From positions 1 through 20,964 of IMG/VR virus record IMGVR_UViG_3300031823_000028: 20,964 bases of DNA; one strand, written 5' to 3'. Positions 8,809 through 16,274 of the stretch are shown one piece after another. The DNA is from a virus. Position numbers and translations under genes: made by a program. Position 1 is the first letter of the stretch, and each line of letters starts with the position of its first letter. Below the pieces are notes generated by a model. The model had not been told where the DNA came from. It searched no databases and worked only from the letters and a program-made list of their open reading frames with translations.

Positions 8809-9066
8809 CTACACCAAAGGCGGCGGTGGCGTGGTGCCGGTGCGCGGCAGCAGGTTGGTCGCGGCGCCCCCGCCATTCTCGATCTGGCGGATAATCGTTT
8901 TCAGCATGATGACAATCTCGTGGTCCGAGATGTTCTTCGAGTTGCTGTCGGTGTTGTTGGCGCGCACCTCGACGTCGCCGGCGTTCGGCGCCAGCGTGCC
9001 GACCGTGAAATCCACCATCTGCATGCCGCCCTTGCCGTGCGGTATCGAGATCGAAAACGACGACAT
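8809..9066 (-). CDS. Hypothetical 85-aa phage protein
   Basis: The small protein has a beta-like N-terminal half (SSFSISIPHGKGGMQMVDFTVG...VEVRANN), a helix at about 46-63 (ISDHEIVIMLKTIIRQIE) and a Gly/Pro-rich tail. The ATG has AGGGG seven bases upstream. It lies between the capsid-adjacent 211-aa gene and the signal-peptide gene, only 3-9 nt from each, so it belongs to the capsid transcription unit. The helix could be a short multimerisation segment. No family is recognised and its function is unknown. Confidence 0.65.
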   Translation of the reverse strand: MSSFSISIPHGKGGMQMVDFTVGTLAPNAGDVEVRANNTDSNSKNISDHEIVIMLKTIIRQIENGGGAATNLLPRTGTTPPPPLV

Positions 9067-9075
9067 CGGCTACCC

Positions 9076-9711
9076 CTATGCCACCGCGTAACTAACGCGG
9101 GCGTAGATGTTGCAGGCCCCGCCGGTGGTGGCCCCGGTCGCGACATAAGCGAGCAGGTCGAACATGCCGCCGGGGTCGGCCGGATAGCCGCGGCCGTCGG
9201 TGAAGCCGAAGATCTGGTACAGCGGCAGGTTCGCGATGCCGCCGGTGAAGCTGTAGTTGGCGCCGAGGCCGTTGAATACCTCGTCGGTCGGGCCGAACGC
9301 CGCGGCCGAGGCCGACGGTTTGACCGTGCCGTACATCTTGTTCGGGCTGGAATAGGAGGCGATCGTGGTGGTGCCGCCGGTGTTGGCCGAGGTCGGGATC
9401 AGACCCTGCAGCCACTGCGGGGTGCCATCATCGGTCGAATCCGAGAACACCCAGCTGAGGTCGAGCGCCAGCGCGCCGGCAAGGTTCGGGCCGGCGTCGG
9501 TGAAGATGCTGACCGATTTGATCAGCGCGTAGGTCGGCACCCGGACCAGCTTATAGTAGGAGGCGGCCGACTGCAGTCCCGCCGCGGTGGCGGCGCAGTA
9601 ATCATCGACGCTTCCGGTGACGGTGGGGGCGCCCTGGCCGGCATTGCTGACCAGGATCGGGGTCGCGTCGAGGTTGATGAGCGAGGCGGATTTGACGATA
9701 TCGTTGGCCAT
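9076..9711 (-). CDS. Capsid-adjacent structural-type protein of unknown function
   Basis: The 211-aa product is rich in Ala, Gly, Thr, Ser and Tyr, has few charges, and reads as an all-beta virion protein. No signal peptide is present. The ATG is preceded by GGAG at a spacing of nine and lies 12 nt downstream of the major capsid gene stop, so the two are surely co-transcribed. Head-decoration, head-fibre or minor capsid proteins commonly occupy this position in podoviruses. I cannot assign a family, so the structural role is inferred from position and composition only. Confidence 0.7.
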   Translation of the reverse strand: MANDIVKSASLINLDATPILVSNAGQGAPTVTGSVDDYCAATAAGLQSAASYYKLVRVPTYALIKSVSIFTDAGPNLAGALALDLSWVFSDSTDDGTPQWLQGLIPTSANTGGTTTIASYSSPNKMYGTVKPSASAAAFGPTDEVFNGLGANYSFTGGIANLPLYQIFGFTDGRGYPADPGGMFDLLAYVATGATTGGACNIYARVSYAVA

Positions 9712-9723
9712 TTCTTGTCGCTC

Positions 9724-10665
9724 CTACGGGGTGATGTCCTGGCCGCTCGAATCGCTGCAAAGGATTGAAACCACCTTGCCGTTCTGCGTGCGGACCGGGC
9801 CGAACATGGTGCGCTGCGTGAGCTGCCAGGGTCGTCCCGACAGGTCGACGCGCTGATCGACGAAGCTCTCGATGTCCTTCCAGAGGCCCAGCGCCATGCC
9901 GGATTTCACGAAAACGAGGATGGTCCGGACGTTGGACGAAACCGAAAGGCGTTCCGATACCGCGATGTCCATGCCCAGGAAGCGGCGGACCCGGCCGTCG
10001 ACCAGCACGGGGCGCTCATTGAATTCGGTCGAAACCACCGTGGTCTGGTTGAGCAGATCGGCTTCCTGCTGGGAGCCGATGACGAGCGTCGGGGGGTCGC
10101 GCTCCAGATCGTTGTGGTAGTGCTGCAGGATACGCCGCGCCTCGATCAGCTTGGCCACGGTAAGGCCGGAAGCCGAGGTCGAGCCGAAGGTCGAGGCGAT
10201 CTGGAAATTGGTGGTCGAGAACGTGTCGGCGGCGAGGTTGCCGATGTCGGTCCCGATCTGCCGGGTGCCGGTGGTCGCGGTGATGATGCCGTCGTCGTAA
10301 TAGCGGTTGGTCGCCGCGGTCGCGGCCTGCATGTAGGCCGAGGTCGGGTCGACGATGGTCTGCAGCCGGTCATAATCGTCGATCAGTTCGACGATCTCGC
10401 CGGGCTGCGGCATCATCCAGGGACGGATCGAATAGGGATTGGTATGGCTGAGCGGCGAGAACCGGCCGAGCGGCGGTTTCATTGCAATCGATGAATACTG
10501 CGTGACGGCGGACGCCATCTTGCCGACCAAGTCGCCATAGACGGTGACCCGATCGCGCAGGACACTTTTTTCCTGCTGCAGCAACAGCTCGATATTGCTG
10601 GAATATTGGGCCGTGAAGTCGGGCGCGAGCCCGTAATTGGCGGTCGGATATGGAAAGCCAGCCAT
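9724..10665 (-). CDS. Major capsid protein
   Basis: The 313-aa product resembles the major capsid (HK97-fold type) of podoviruses with a PF12236-type portal. A helical N-terminal region (about 25-57) is followed by YYDDGIITATTG at 122-133, where related capsids carry a similar A-x-x-G-x-A-x-T-G segment. GRVRRFLGMDIAVSERL at about 224-240 is typical of the C-terminal part of the fold. The start chosen is the ATG at 10665, which has GGGGA six bases upstream. An in-frame ATG at 10692 lies inside an inverted repeat and lacks a ribosome binding site. A 239-nt untranslated region precedes the gene, so the capsid gene probably has its own promoter or leader. Confidence 0.88.
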   Translation of the reverse strand: MAGFPYPTANYGLAPDFTAQYSSNIELLLQQEKSVLRDRVTVYGDLVGKMASAVTQYSSIAMKPPLGRFSPLSHTNPYSIRPWMMPQPGEIVELIDDYDRLQTIVDPTSAYMQAATAATNRYYDDGIITATTGTRQIGTDIGNLAADTFSTTNFQIASTFGSTSASGLTVAKLIEARRILQHYHNDLERDPPTLVIGSQQEADLLNQTTVVSTEFNERPVLVDGRVRRFLGMDIAVSERLSVSSNVRTILVFVKSGMALGLWKDIESFVDQRVDLSGRPWQLTQRTMFGPVRTQNGKVVSILCSDSSGQDITP

Positions 10666-10677
10666 AGGTAATCCCCG

Positions 10678-10692
10678 TTGCATATCATGCAA
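10678..10692. repeat. Inverted repeat TTGCAT-N3-ATGCAA before the capsid ribosome binding site
   Basis: On the coding strand TTGCATGATATGCAA has perfect 6-bp arms around GAT and ends one base before the GGGGA ribosome binding site of the capsid gene. It could form a small hairpin in the mRNA leader that keeps the site exposed, or be a protein-binding dyad. Its role is inferred. Confidence 0.45.
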
Positions 10693-10754
10693 AGGCGCTT
10701 GCGCGCGGAGGACCTATGAGCTTGTCCGGGGCTGCCCGGGGCCTTGCGGTCGGC

Positions 10755-10775
10755 GGGTTCGCAATTGCGATACCC
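10755..10775. repeat. Long palindrome upstream of the capsid gene
   Basis: The centre is a perfect 12-bp palindrome, TCGCAATTGCGA (10759-10770). GGGT on the left and ACCC on the right extend it, with a single unpaired T at 10771. The arms are thus ten base pairs with one bulge. It lies in a non-coding gap about 90 nt upstream of the capsid start and could be an operator for a dimeric regulator. No U-run follows on either strand, so it is not a typical terminator. Confidence 0.5.
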
Positions 10776-10884
10776 ATGTCGGCTTATCCAGCTACGGGGC
10801 CGGGACTGCCCGACGGCGCTTATCCTTGCGGGGCGCCGCTACGCTCGGGTTCGGTGGCGGGAGAATTGGCCGCAATCGAATATC

Positions 10885-10897
10885 TGAGCAACGCACG
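10885..10897 (-). promoter_or_regulatory. Repeated intergenic motif, copy B
   Basis: The coding strand reads CGTGCGTTGCTCA, identical over 13 bases to copies A and C. It starts seven bases after the glycosyltransferase stop and lies about 219 nt upstream of the capsid ATG. The preceding bases form a short hairpin with it (GCACG-GCG-CGTGC). Orientation is the same as in all other copies. Confidence 0.5.
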
Positions 10898-10904
10898 CGC
10901 CGTG

Positions 10905-12299
10905 CTATTCGGCGGCCTGCGCAGTTCCCGTCGACAAAACACGATTGCCAAAATCAGCCAGCAGCCGCTTCAGCGGGTCAGACCAATCGAGCGGTTTGCT
11001 CTGCCGATAGATTACCATCGAATCGTACCAGCAGGTTTCGCTGGTCTGCTGCATCCATGGCCACAGCGCGTCGAACCGCACCAGGTTCCAGACCGGCTTG
11101 CCCATGGCGCCGGCGAGGTGGGCCACCGAGGTATCGACCGTGATGACCAGATCGAGGTGGTCGATGATGAAGGCGGTATCGGCGAAATCGGTCACGCCGG
11201 CCATCGGATCGGTCACGCCGAGATCGCGCATCGCGGCGTCGTCGTTGTGGCTCTGCTGCAGCGAATAGAGATTGACGCCGGGCCGGGCCAGCGGGCGCAC
11301 CAGCTGATCGAACGACAGGCTTTTCTGCCGAGCCGTATCGGCGACGTGGGGCTGCAGATCGCGCTTGCCCGAGGACCAGCAGACGCCGACGTTGAGGCCG
11401 AGCGGGAATTGGAGACGGAAGCCGCGGTCGGGGGGGCTGAGATAGCCGCCTTTGAGCGGGACGGTTTCCGGCGTCATGTCGACGAAGCCGGGGACGTCGA
11501 GCAGGGCGCATTGATAGTCTGGCCGGACCGGCGGTTCGTCGTACATCAGGATAACCTCAACGGGATGGCCGTAATACGGGTTGATGTAAAATGAGTCGCG
11601 CACCATCCGGAACATCGGTGGCCGTACCGCCAATATAATACGCGCTCCCATCCTCTTGATCGGTTCGGCAAACCTCAAACTCTGGATTTCATCGCCGAAC
11701 CCCTGTTCCGAGAACAGCAGAATGGTCTTGCCGCCCAATGGTTCACCGTTCCAGACCGGATAGTTCAGGCGCGGCGCGGGAGGGAAGCCGGGCGCGTTGA
11801 AGCGGTGGCGATAGTTCTTGAAGCCGGCCTTCCAATCACCGGTGGCCATCAGGGCCTGCCCGTAATTGACGCGGAGCTGGGCATTCTCGTGCTTGTCGAA
11901 TGGGAAGGCCCAGCGGTATTGCTCGACTGCTTCCCCGACTCGCATCATAGTGCAGAGCAAATTGCCGTAGTTGAAATACCCCTCGAAACTCTGCCGCTCA
12001 TGAAGCGACCGCCTGAAGCTTTCCTCAGCCTCGACGAACATCCGCGCCGACATGGCATCGATGCCGCGGTTGCACCAGAGATCGTAACGGCCGGGATCGG
12101 CCTTCAATGCGATGCCGTGATACAGCATGGCGTTGCGGTAGCGGCCGGCGTCGGATTCGATCCGGGCCAGCATCGCCGGCGCATCGGCCACGGTCGCGTC
12201 CTGCCGCATGATTTCCCAGCAGAGCGCGGCGGCCTCCTCGCGGCGACCGGCCCGCATCATCATCACGGCGGCGTCGAAGGCTTGAGCGGCGGTGCTCAT
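10905..12299 (-). CDS. TPR-glycosyltransferase (GT9-like) encoded in the head cassette
   Basis: The 464-aa protein has helical TPR-like repeats over roughly residues 1-170 (for example AEESFRRSLHERQSFEGYFNYGN and VNYGQALMATGDWKAGF). A GT-B glycosyltransferase domain related to ADP-heptose:LPS heptosyltransferases (GT9-like) follows. Its family landmarks are intact: LLFSEQGFGDEIQ at about 194-206, VGVCWSSG near 304-311, LYSLQQ near 344-349 and ITVDTSVAHLAGAMGKPVW at about 386-404. There is no signal peptide, so it should act in the cytoplasm. Its ATG overlaps the scaffold stop (ATGA), tying it to the late structural unit. Parts of the middle look lower in GC. Possible roles are glycosylating a virion protein or altering host surface glycan; the acceptor and donor are unknown. 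Confidence 0.88.
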   Translation of the reverse strand: MSTAAQAFDAAVMMMRAGRREEAAALCWEIMRQDATVADAPAMLARIESDAGRYRNAMLYHGIALKADPGRYDLWCNRGIDAMSARMFVEAEESFRRSLHERQSFEGYFNYGNLLCTMMRVGEAVEQYRWAFPFDKHENAQLRVNYGQALMATGDWKAGFKNYRHRFNAPGFPPAPRLNYPVWNGEPLGGKTILLFSEQGFGDEIQSLRFAEPIKRMGARIILAVRPPMFRMVRDSFYINPYYGHPVEVILMYDEPPVRPDYQCALLDVPGFVDMTPETVPLKGGYLSPPDRGFRLQFPLGLNVGVCWSSGKRDLQPHVADTARQKSLSFDQLVRPLARPGVNLYSLQQSHNDDAAMRDLGVTDPMAGVTDFADTAFIIDHLDLVITVDTSVAHLAGAMGKPVWNLVRFDALWPWMQQTSETCWYDSMVIYRQSKPLDWSDPLKRLLADFGNRVLSTGTAQAAE

Positions 12300-13237
12300 G
12301 CCGCGGCGCCACGGCGGCGGTTCAGCTCGGCCCCGGCGATCTTGTGCAGATCATCCCACTCGCGCTTGGCCGCGACTTCCTTGTCGGTCACCATCCGCTT
12401 ATAGAACGACTTGTCGGATTTCAACGCCTCGATCCTGGCGATGGCCTGATCGACCGACATGATCGTATCGCTGCCGGGAGGCGAGCCGGAGATCAGGCTG
12501 CCGGGCTCGCCCATCCTGGTCGAGATGGTGCGCAGCATTTCCATGGCGTAGGCGCCGCCGATGTGACCGCCGGCCGAAATGGCATCCCAGCCCTGTTTCG
12601 TCTGTTCCGGGGTGAGCCCGGCGGCCTTGCCGAGGTCCTCCAGCGCGCGCTGCGCAATCGCCGAATTATAGGTCTTGTTGGTGCCCCAATTCTTGTCGAG
12701 CACTTCCTGCTGGGCCTTCACGATCGCGGTGCGGTCGGCCAGCGCCGCTGCCTCGCGCGCCTCGTCGAATTTCACGATGCGGGTCGCGATCTCGCCGGCG
12801 CGGTCCTTCGGCACGCGGCCGTTGAGCATGGCGTCGCGCAACGCGTCGGCAAAGGCCGTGTCCAATTCCTTGCCATCGGCACGCTTCACCGCAGAGAGGT
12901 CGTAATCCTTGGCCTCGGCCGGCACGCCGATCCGATTCCAGTACGCCTTGATGTCGGTCTCCGCCGCGTTCGACTTTGGAATCCGGATCATTTCTTCCGG
13001 CGGGGCGCCGATGAAGCTTTCCGACTTGCGGTAGAAATCGGTCAGCTTGGTCGCGACCGCGATGGGATCGGCGGGATCGATGCCCTTGTTCTGCCAGAAG
13101 CCGACGGTGACCGAATCGATCTTGTCGCCGTACCATGGTGCGGCGGCAGCGCCGGCACCAGCCCCTGCTGCTGCACCGGCCGCCGCAGCTCCAGCGCCGG
13201 CTCCTGCGGCTGCCGCCGCTCCTGCTGTATCACCCAT
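12296..13237 (-). CDS. Capsid scaffolding protein
   Basis: The 313-aa product fits a podovirus scaffold. It is highly helical and charged, lies between the portal region and the capsid gene, and has a basic C-terminal end (KEVAAKREW...ELNRRRG) of the kind that docks on coat protein. Residues 4-33 form an Ala/Gly low-complexity tract. A PWYGDKIDSVTVGFWQNKG segment follows, a pattern I associate with phage scaffold-like proteins. The ATG at 13237 (MGDTAG) is chosen because AAGGAG lies nine bases upstream; the in-frame ATG at 13246 touches the AAGGAG with no spacing. It overlaps the upstream gene by eight bases and the downstream one by four. The scaffold call rests on position and composition. 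Confidence 0.75.
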   Translation of the reverse strand: MGDTAGAAAAAGAGAGAAAAGAAAGAGAGAAAAPWYGDKIDSVTVGFWQNKGIDPADPIAVATKLTDFYRKSESFIGAPPEEMIRIPKSNAAETDIKAYWNRIGVPAEAKDYDLSAVKRADGKELDTAFADALRDAMLNGRVPKDRAGEIATRIVKFDEAREAAALADRTAIVKAQQEVLDKNWGTNKTYNSAIAQRALEDLGKAAGLTPEQTKQGWDAISAGGHIGGAYAMEMLRTISTRMGEPGSLISGSPPGSDTIMSVDQAIARIEALKSDKSFYKRMVTDKEVAAKREWDDLHKIAGAELNRRRGAAA

Positions 13238-13541
13238 TGTCGTCATCTCCTTGTGTTCGTTGCAAACGGGCCGCGGCGCCGAGCAGCGCCGGGCGATAGA
13301 CATCTTCCAATTCGGTCGGCGACAGTTTCAGATGCTTGATGATGCGGAAGAACATGTCGCGCCGCCCGCTCATCCGGATCAGGCCGCGGTCACTGAGATC
13401 GTCGTTGTCGGCATCGAAGGCGCGCGAATAATTGGCGAGATCGACCAGCACGAGATGCGTCGCCGAGCCCTCCGGAAATGCGCTGCGATACGCGGACTGG
13501 CGGAAGCCGAGCTTCTGGGCGGCGGCGAGGAACATGTTCAT
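13230..13541 (-). CDS. Small phage protein resembling Bbp19-like domains
   Basis: The 103-aa helical product contains AFDADNDDLSDRGLIRMSGRRDMFFRIIKHLKL at about residues 41-73. This recalls the small Bbp19-like phage domain (Phe-Asp, then an acidic gap, Gly-Arg-Arg and a Leu/Ile-rich helix). Proteins of this type sit between portal and capsid genes in other podoviruses, and their function is unknown. The ATG overlaps the previous stop (ATGA) and the end overlaps the scaffold start. The family resemblance is from memory and tentative; that it is a real gene is well supported by the overlaps. Confidence 0.68.
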   Translation of the reverse strand: MNMFLAAAQKLGFRQSAYRSAFPEGSATHLVLVDLANYSRAFDADNDDLSDRGLIRMSGRRDMFFRIIKHLKLSPTELEDVYRPALLGAAARLQRTQGDDDNG

Positions 13542-13759
13542 GGCGCAGTTGCCCGGCGCGACTTTCTCAGCTTGCGCCCTTCAGAGATTGCAGCCGCAGA
13601 TTCCCATGCGTCCTGTCCCTCGACGCAATGGTCTGCAACTTGATTCAATTGTTCGTCGGTCATCTCGAAATCACTTGCAGAATTGCGAGCGAACTGAAGC
13701 GCCCATTCGATTATTTCTCGGGCATCTGACGCGCGAACTTTCGTTTTGATCCGGATCAT
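13538..13759 (-). CDS. Hypothetical 73-aa phage protein
   Basis: The ATG at 13759 overlaps the upstream stop as ATGA, which decides the start; the protein begins MIRIKTKVRAS. It is helical, with EIIEWALQFARN and TDEQLNQVADHCVEGQDAWESAAAI segments and a basic tail (RKLRKSRRA). The DNA is lower in GC (hand counts of three sequence lines gave 47-57 percent) than many neighbouring lines, hinting at separate acquisition. I recognise no family. It sits in the run of small genes between portal and scaffold. Confidence 0.65.
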   Translation of the reverse strand: MIRIKTKVRASDAREIIEWALQFARNSASDFEMTDEQLNQVADHCVEGQDAWESAAAISEGRKLRKSRRATAP

Positions 13760-14172
13760 GACGCCAGCTTCTCCGCCTTGCGCTTGTCGGAGGCGACCCA
13801 TTTCTGCAGCACCGCGAACATCTCCTCGCGGTCGCGGTCATCGAGCTTCAACTGATCGGCGAGCTTGCGCACCGCCATGATGAAGGATTGCTCGGTGCCG
13901 ATCTGGGCCACCACCTTCGAGCCGTCGCGCTCGATCATGTCGCAGACGATGTTGCCGCCCTCGTCGATATGGGCGTAGCTCGTAAAGAACGGCCGGTCGA
14001 AATCGACGAAGCCCGGGAACGTGACCTGCATCAGCGTCGTCAGTACGGCCGGATATTCCTTGGCGAGCGCGACGATCACGACCTTGCGCAGCTTGCCGGT
14101 AGAGTGGCGCAGCGCCTTGCTCTGCCACATCTCGCGGATTTCGTCGGCGTGCTTTTTGGCGGTCAGGCTCAC
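13756..14172 (-). CDS. Hypothetical phage protein between portal and scaffold (GTG start)
   Basis: I place the start at a GTG (14172) that overlaps the stop of the 53-aa gene as GTGA, with GGAGG eleven bases upstream, giving 138 aa. An ATG at 14229 in the same frame would add 19 residues that overlap the upstream gene, and it has no evident ribosome binding site. The product has basic N-terminal helices (LTAKKHADEIREMWQ), a mixed beta core (FPGFVDFDRPFFTSYAHIDEGGNIVCDMIE) and a helical C-terminus (DDRDREEMFAVLQKWVASDKRKAEKL). No family or catalytic motif is recognised. Its conserved position suggests a morphogenesis accessory role. Confidence 0.7.
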   Translation of the reverse strand: MSLTAKKHADEIREMWQSKALRHSTGKLRKVVIVALAKEYPAVLTTLMQVTFPGFVDFDRPFFTSYAHIDEGGNIVCDMIERDGSKVVAQIGTEQSFIMAVRKLADQLKLDDRDREEMFAVLQKWVASDKRKAEKLAS

Positions 14173-14330
14173 TTCGCGAACATCCTCCAGCTCTTGGTAG
14201 GATTGAAGCCGCGCAAGCGCCAGCCCCATTTCGTCAGGAATGCACGCATCTCGATATGCCGATACGCCGTGCCAGGCTTACCTTGTTCTGCCGATGGTTT
14301 GATGGTGCGGTTAAGGCGGCGAAGGGACAT
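14169..14330 (-). CDS. Small basic 53-aa protein, coupled between portal and next gene
   Basis: This short frame begins at an ATG with AAGGA six bases upstream, placed directly after the portal stop. It ends in a GTGA overlap with the following gene. The product is strongly basic and Trp-rich (MSLRRLNRTIKPS...YRHIEMRAFLTKWGW...NPTKSWRMFAK), suggesting nucleic acid binding or a small structural role. Precise spacing on both sides is the main evidence that it is translated. No family is recognised. Confidence 0.6.
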   Translation of the reverse strand: MSLRRLNRTIKPSAEQGKPGTAYRHIEMRAFLTKWGWRLRGFNPTKSWRMFAK

Positions 14331-14342
14331 ATTGTTTCCTTT

Positions 14343-16073
14343 TCACATCGGGCTCATCGGGGCTTGCGGCTGCGGGCCGGCGGTGGGCGGGGCTTTGCTG
14401 GCCGCTGCCTGGGCCTTAAGCATTGCGGCCTGCGCCGGCATAGCGTTGATCTGCTGCTGGCGCTCGGCCTGTCGCGCGCGGTTCTTCTGTTTCGCCGCGA
14501 TCTCCTGCGGGGTGGCGGAATGGCTGACCGGCATCTCGTTGATCTCGCCGGCATCGGGAATGATACGGTCGAATGCGAAGTAGTCGTAGACGCTGGAATC
14601 CTGCGAGTTGATCGCAACCTGATGGGCGATGTCAAGGGTGCGCAACGTGCCGGCGATCTGGCTCGACCTCGCCTGCAGCGCCAGCGGCGAGGTGTCGGTG
14701 ATCTCGGGGAACTGCCTTGCCTCGCGCAGCACCTGCGGCATCGCGGGCAGGATGGCACCGTTGCGGTTGCGCAACCGATCGAGCACGCTGAGTTCGCGCG
14801 GCACCAGCCCGCCGACATATTCGCTGTGCTGCCGGCCCAGCGTCGGCGCGACCAGCATGGCGCGCTCGTTGATCAGCTCGGTCACTTGCGTCGCCGTCAT
14901 ATTCGGGTTCTGCATCAAGGTCTTGAACAACGGGGTCAGGAAGATGTTCTCGACGATGCCGCGCTCCTCCTGCATCATTTCAAGCGTGATCTTGATGTCG
15001 CCGGTGGGCAGGACGTGCACCATCGGCTTGCCGTCCGGATTGACGCCGCCCGGATTCTTGGCGCCGGGCCGCATATCGAAATCCACCAGCCCGTCGTCCG
15101 GGGTGAGCAGCACGGGATCGCTGGCGCGGTGGCCGGTCTTGAGAAACACGCCCTTTTGCAGGTTGAGCGTTTTCGCGCTGGGCAGGCAGATCTGCAGCGG
15201 ACCGCGGCCGTACACCTCGCCCGGGGTCTGGTCGTATCTCGATACCGCATAGGGGAACGTGCGATAGCCGCTTTCCGGCGCGACGAAACACTGGCCCTCG
15301 ATCGAGACATACCAGGATACGAACGGCATCGATTTGTGGTCGATACGCTCAGGGTCGTAATCCTGCCCGCGCGGCATCACGCAATGCAGGAACTGGAACG
15401 GGGTTTGCAGGTTTTGCTCCAGCGCGGGCCGCAACATGGCGGGGAACCAGTCCTCGCCGAACTTCTCCATGGCCTGCGCCGCGGTCAGGCGGAACCACCT
15501 GACGATCGTGGTCACCACGCCCTGGTGGTTCTCGGCAAAGAAGCATTCGCCCAGCGGCACCGCCTTGTAGCGCAGGCCGCTTCCGGGATGCCAGCGCTGA
15601 TCCAGCGCGTCGACATACATGATCGAGTTGCCGAAGCCGGCAAGAGACTGCCAGTTGGAGAAGTTCTGGCCATGGAAATTGCCGCTGCTGCGATAGCGAT
15701 AATCGAACAGGGTCTTGCGCAGATCGTCGCAATACTGCCGCACTCCGCGCTGCTTCATCAGGTAGTCGTCAAACTCGACGCCCTGCCATAGCCGGTTTTT
15801 CGGAGTGATCAGCGAATCGGCAATCGCGCAGAACTGATGTATGGCCAGCGCCACGGTGGCGTCGACCTGCAGCTGGGTCTTTTTCATGCCCGGGAAATTA
15901 TAGCTGCCGTAGAAGAACGTGTTGCGGCTGGTCGGCAGCCCGATCGCGGCCGCCTCTTCCCATTGGCCCGCGAATATGTTGCGGTAGTTCTGCAGCTCGG
16001 AAAACAGTTTCAGCACGAGCCTGACGTCATCCTGCTCGTCCGGGTCGATCAGGCGCGGCGCGTAGAAGGCCAT
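14343..16073 (-). CDS. Portal / head-to-tail connector protein
   Basis: The 576-aa product matches the podovirus head-to-tail connecting family (Pfam PF12236 type). It opens with a helical segment (DVRLVLKLFSELQNYRNIFAGQWEEAA), followed by NTFFYGSYNFPGMKKTQLQVDATVALAIHQFCAIADSLITPKNRLW at about 51-96. Later come YGRGPLQICLPSAKTLN (about 289-305) and TATQVTELINERAMLVAPTLGRQ near 400-422. About twelve copies form the ring at the capsid vertex through which DNA is packaged and ejected. The C-terminal 70 residues are Gln/Ala/Pro-rich, as in T7-type portals. The gene starts 6 nt after a small upstream gene. The call is firm. Confidence 0.92.
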   Translation of the reverse strand: MAFYAPRLIDPDEQDDVRLVLKLFSELQNYRNIFAGQWEEAAAIGLPTSRNTFFYGSYNFPGMKKTQLQVDATVALAIHQFCAIADSLITPKNRLWQGVEFDDYLMKQRGVRQYCDDLRKTLFDYRYRSSGNFHGQNFSNWQSLAGFGNSIMYVDALDQRWHPGSGLRYKAVPLGECFFAENHQGVVTTIVRWFRLTAAQAMEKFGEDWFPAMLRPALEQNLQTPFQFLHCVMPRGQDYDPERIDHKSMPFVSWYVSIEGQCFVAPESGYRTFPYAVSRYDQTPGEVYGRGPLQICLPSAKTLNLQKGVFLKTGHRASDPVLLTPDDGLVDFDMRPGAKNPGGVNPDGKPMVHVLPTGDIKITLEMMQEERGIVENIFLTPLFKTLMQNPNMTATQVTELINERAMLVAPTLGRQHSEYVGGLVPRELSVLDRLRNRNGAILPAMPQVLREARQFPEITDTSPLALQARSSQIAGTLRTLDIAHQVAINSQDSSVYDYFAFDRIIPDAGEINEMPVSHSATPQEIAAKQKNRARQAERQQQINAMPAQAAMLKAQAAASKAPPTAGPQPQAPMSPM

Positions 16074-16079
16074 TTCAGC

Positions 16080-16274
16080 TCAACTCGTGGAAAGAGCTGC
16101 TCCATAGTCCGGAGCGAGGGACGACATGCCGATCGGAAGCTGCTTCGAGGCAGCCATGGCGGCGAGCCGCTTTTTGCGCGCCTCCTCGGTTTCGCCACTG
16201 ACCTGATCGCCTATCGACATCGTACCCATCAGGGCAGACGCGCCGGGAACCGGCATTGTCATCTGGCCCGCCAT
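16080..16274 (-). CDS. Small 64-aa phage protein upstream of portal
   Basis: The start is decided by a TGATG overlap: the ATG at 16274 shares one base with the stop of the preceding gene. The product opens with a Met/Pro/Gly-rich stretch (MAGQMTMPVPGASALMGTM). A charged helix (ETEEARKKRLAAMAASKQL) and a Ser/Ala-rich tail follow. Such tiny Met-rich proteins are often found directly before phage portal genes, with unknown function. Translation is probably coupled to the upstream gene because no strong ribosome binding site is present. Confidence 0.6.
   Translation of the reverse strand: MAGQMTMPVPGASALMGTMSIGDQVSGETEEARKKRLAAMAASKQLPIGMSSLAPDYGAALSTS

Larger units (their letters stand above)
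10666..10904 (-). promoter_or_regulatory. Capsid gene leader/promoter region
   Basis: This 239-nt gap separates the glycosyltransferase gene from the capsid gene and has no convincing minus-strand coding frame. It holds a copy of the repeated motif just after the upstream stop and a perfect 12-bp palindrome with extended arms. A short inverted repeat sits just ahead of the capsid ribosome binding site. Direct repeats of GGGCAG(T/C)CCCGG are also present. This looks like a regulatory leader for the most highly expressed virion gene; promoter activity is inferred. Confidence 0.5.

Noticed and set aside
8422-9768. Plus-strand frame of 448 codons opposite four small genes
   Set aside because: The composition is typical of an antisense frame in GC-rich DNA, and it covers several tightly packed minus-strand genes with ribosome binding sites.
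10716-11594. Plus-strand frame of 292 codons with a good ribosome binding site (GGAGGA, then ATG)
   Set aside because: Most of it is antisense to the well-supported glycosyltransferase gene and the translation looks like a high-GC shadow. The site lies in the capsid leader and is probably chance, though the first 60 codons could be rechecked with RNA data.
12344-13339. Plus-strand frame of 331 codons opposite the scaffold gene
   Set aside because: It has shadow composition and no ribosome binding site or family pattern; the scaffold gene is supported by overlaps on both sides.
14256-15791. Plus-strand frame of 511 codons opposite the portal gene
   Set aside because: It is an antisense shadow of high-GC codon use; the protein is Arg/His/Gly/Leu-rich with no domain pattern, and the portal gene on the other strand is certain.
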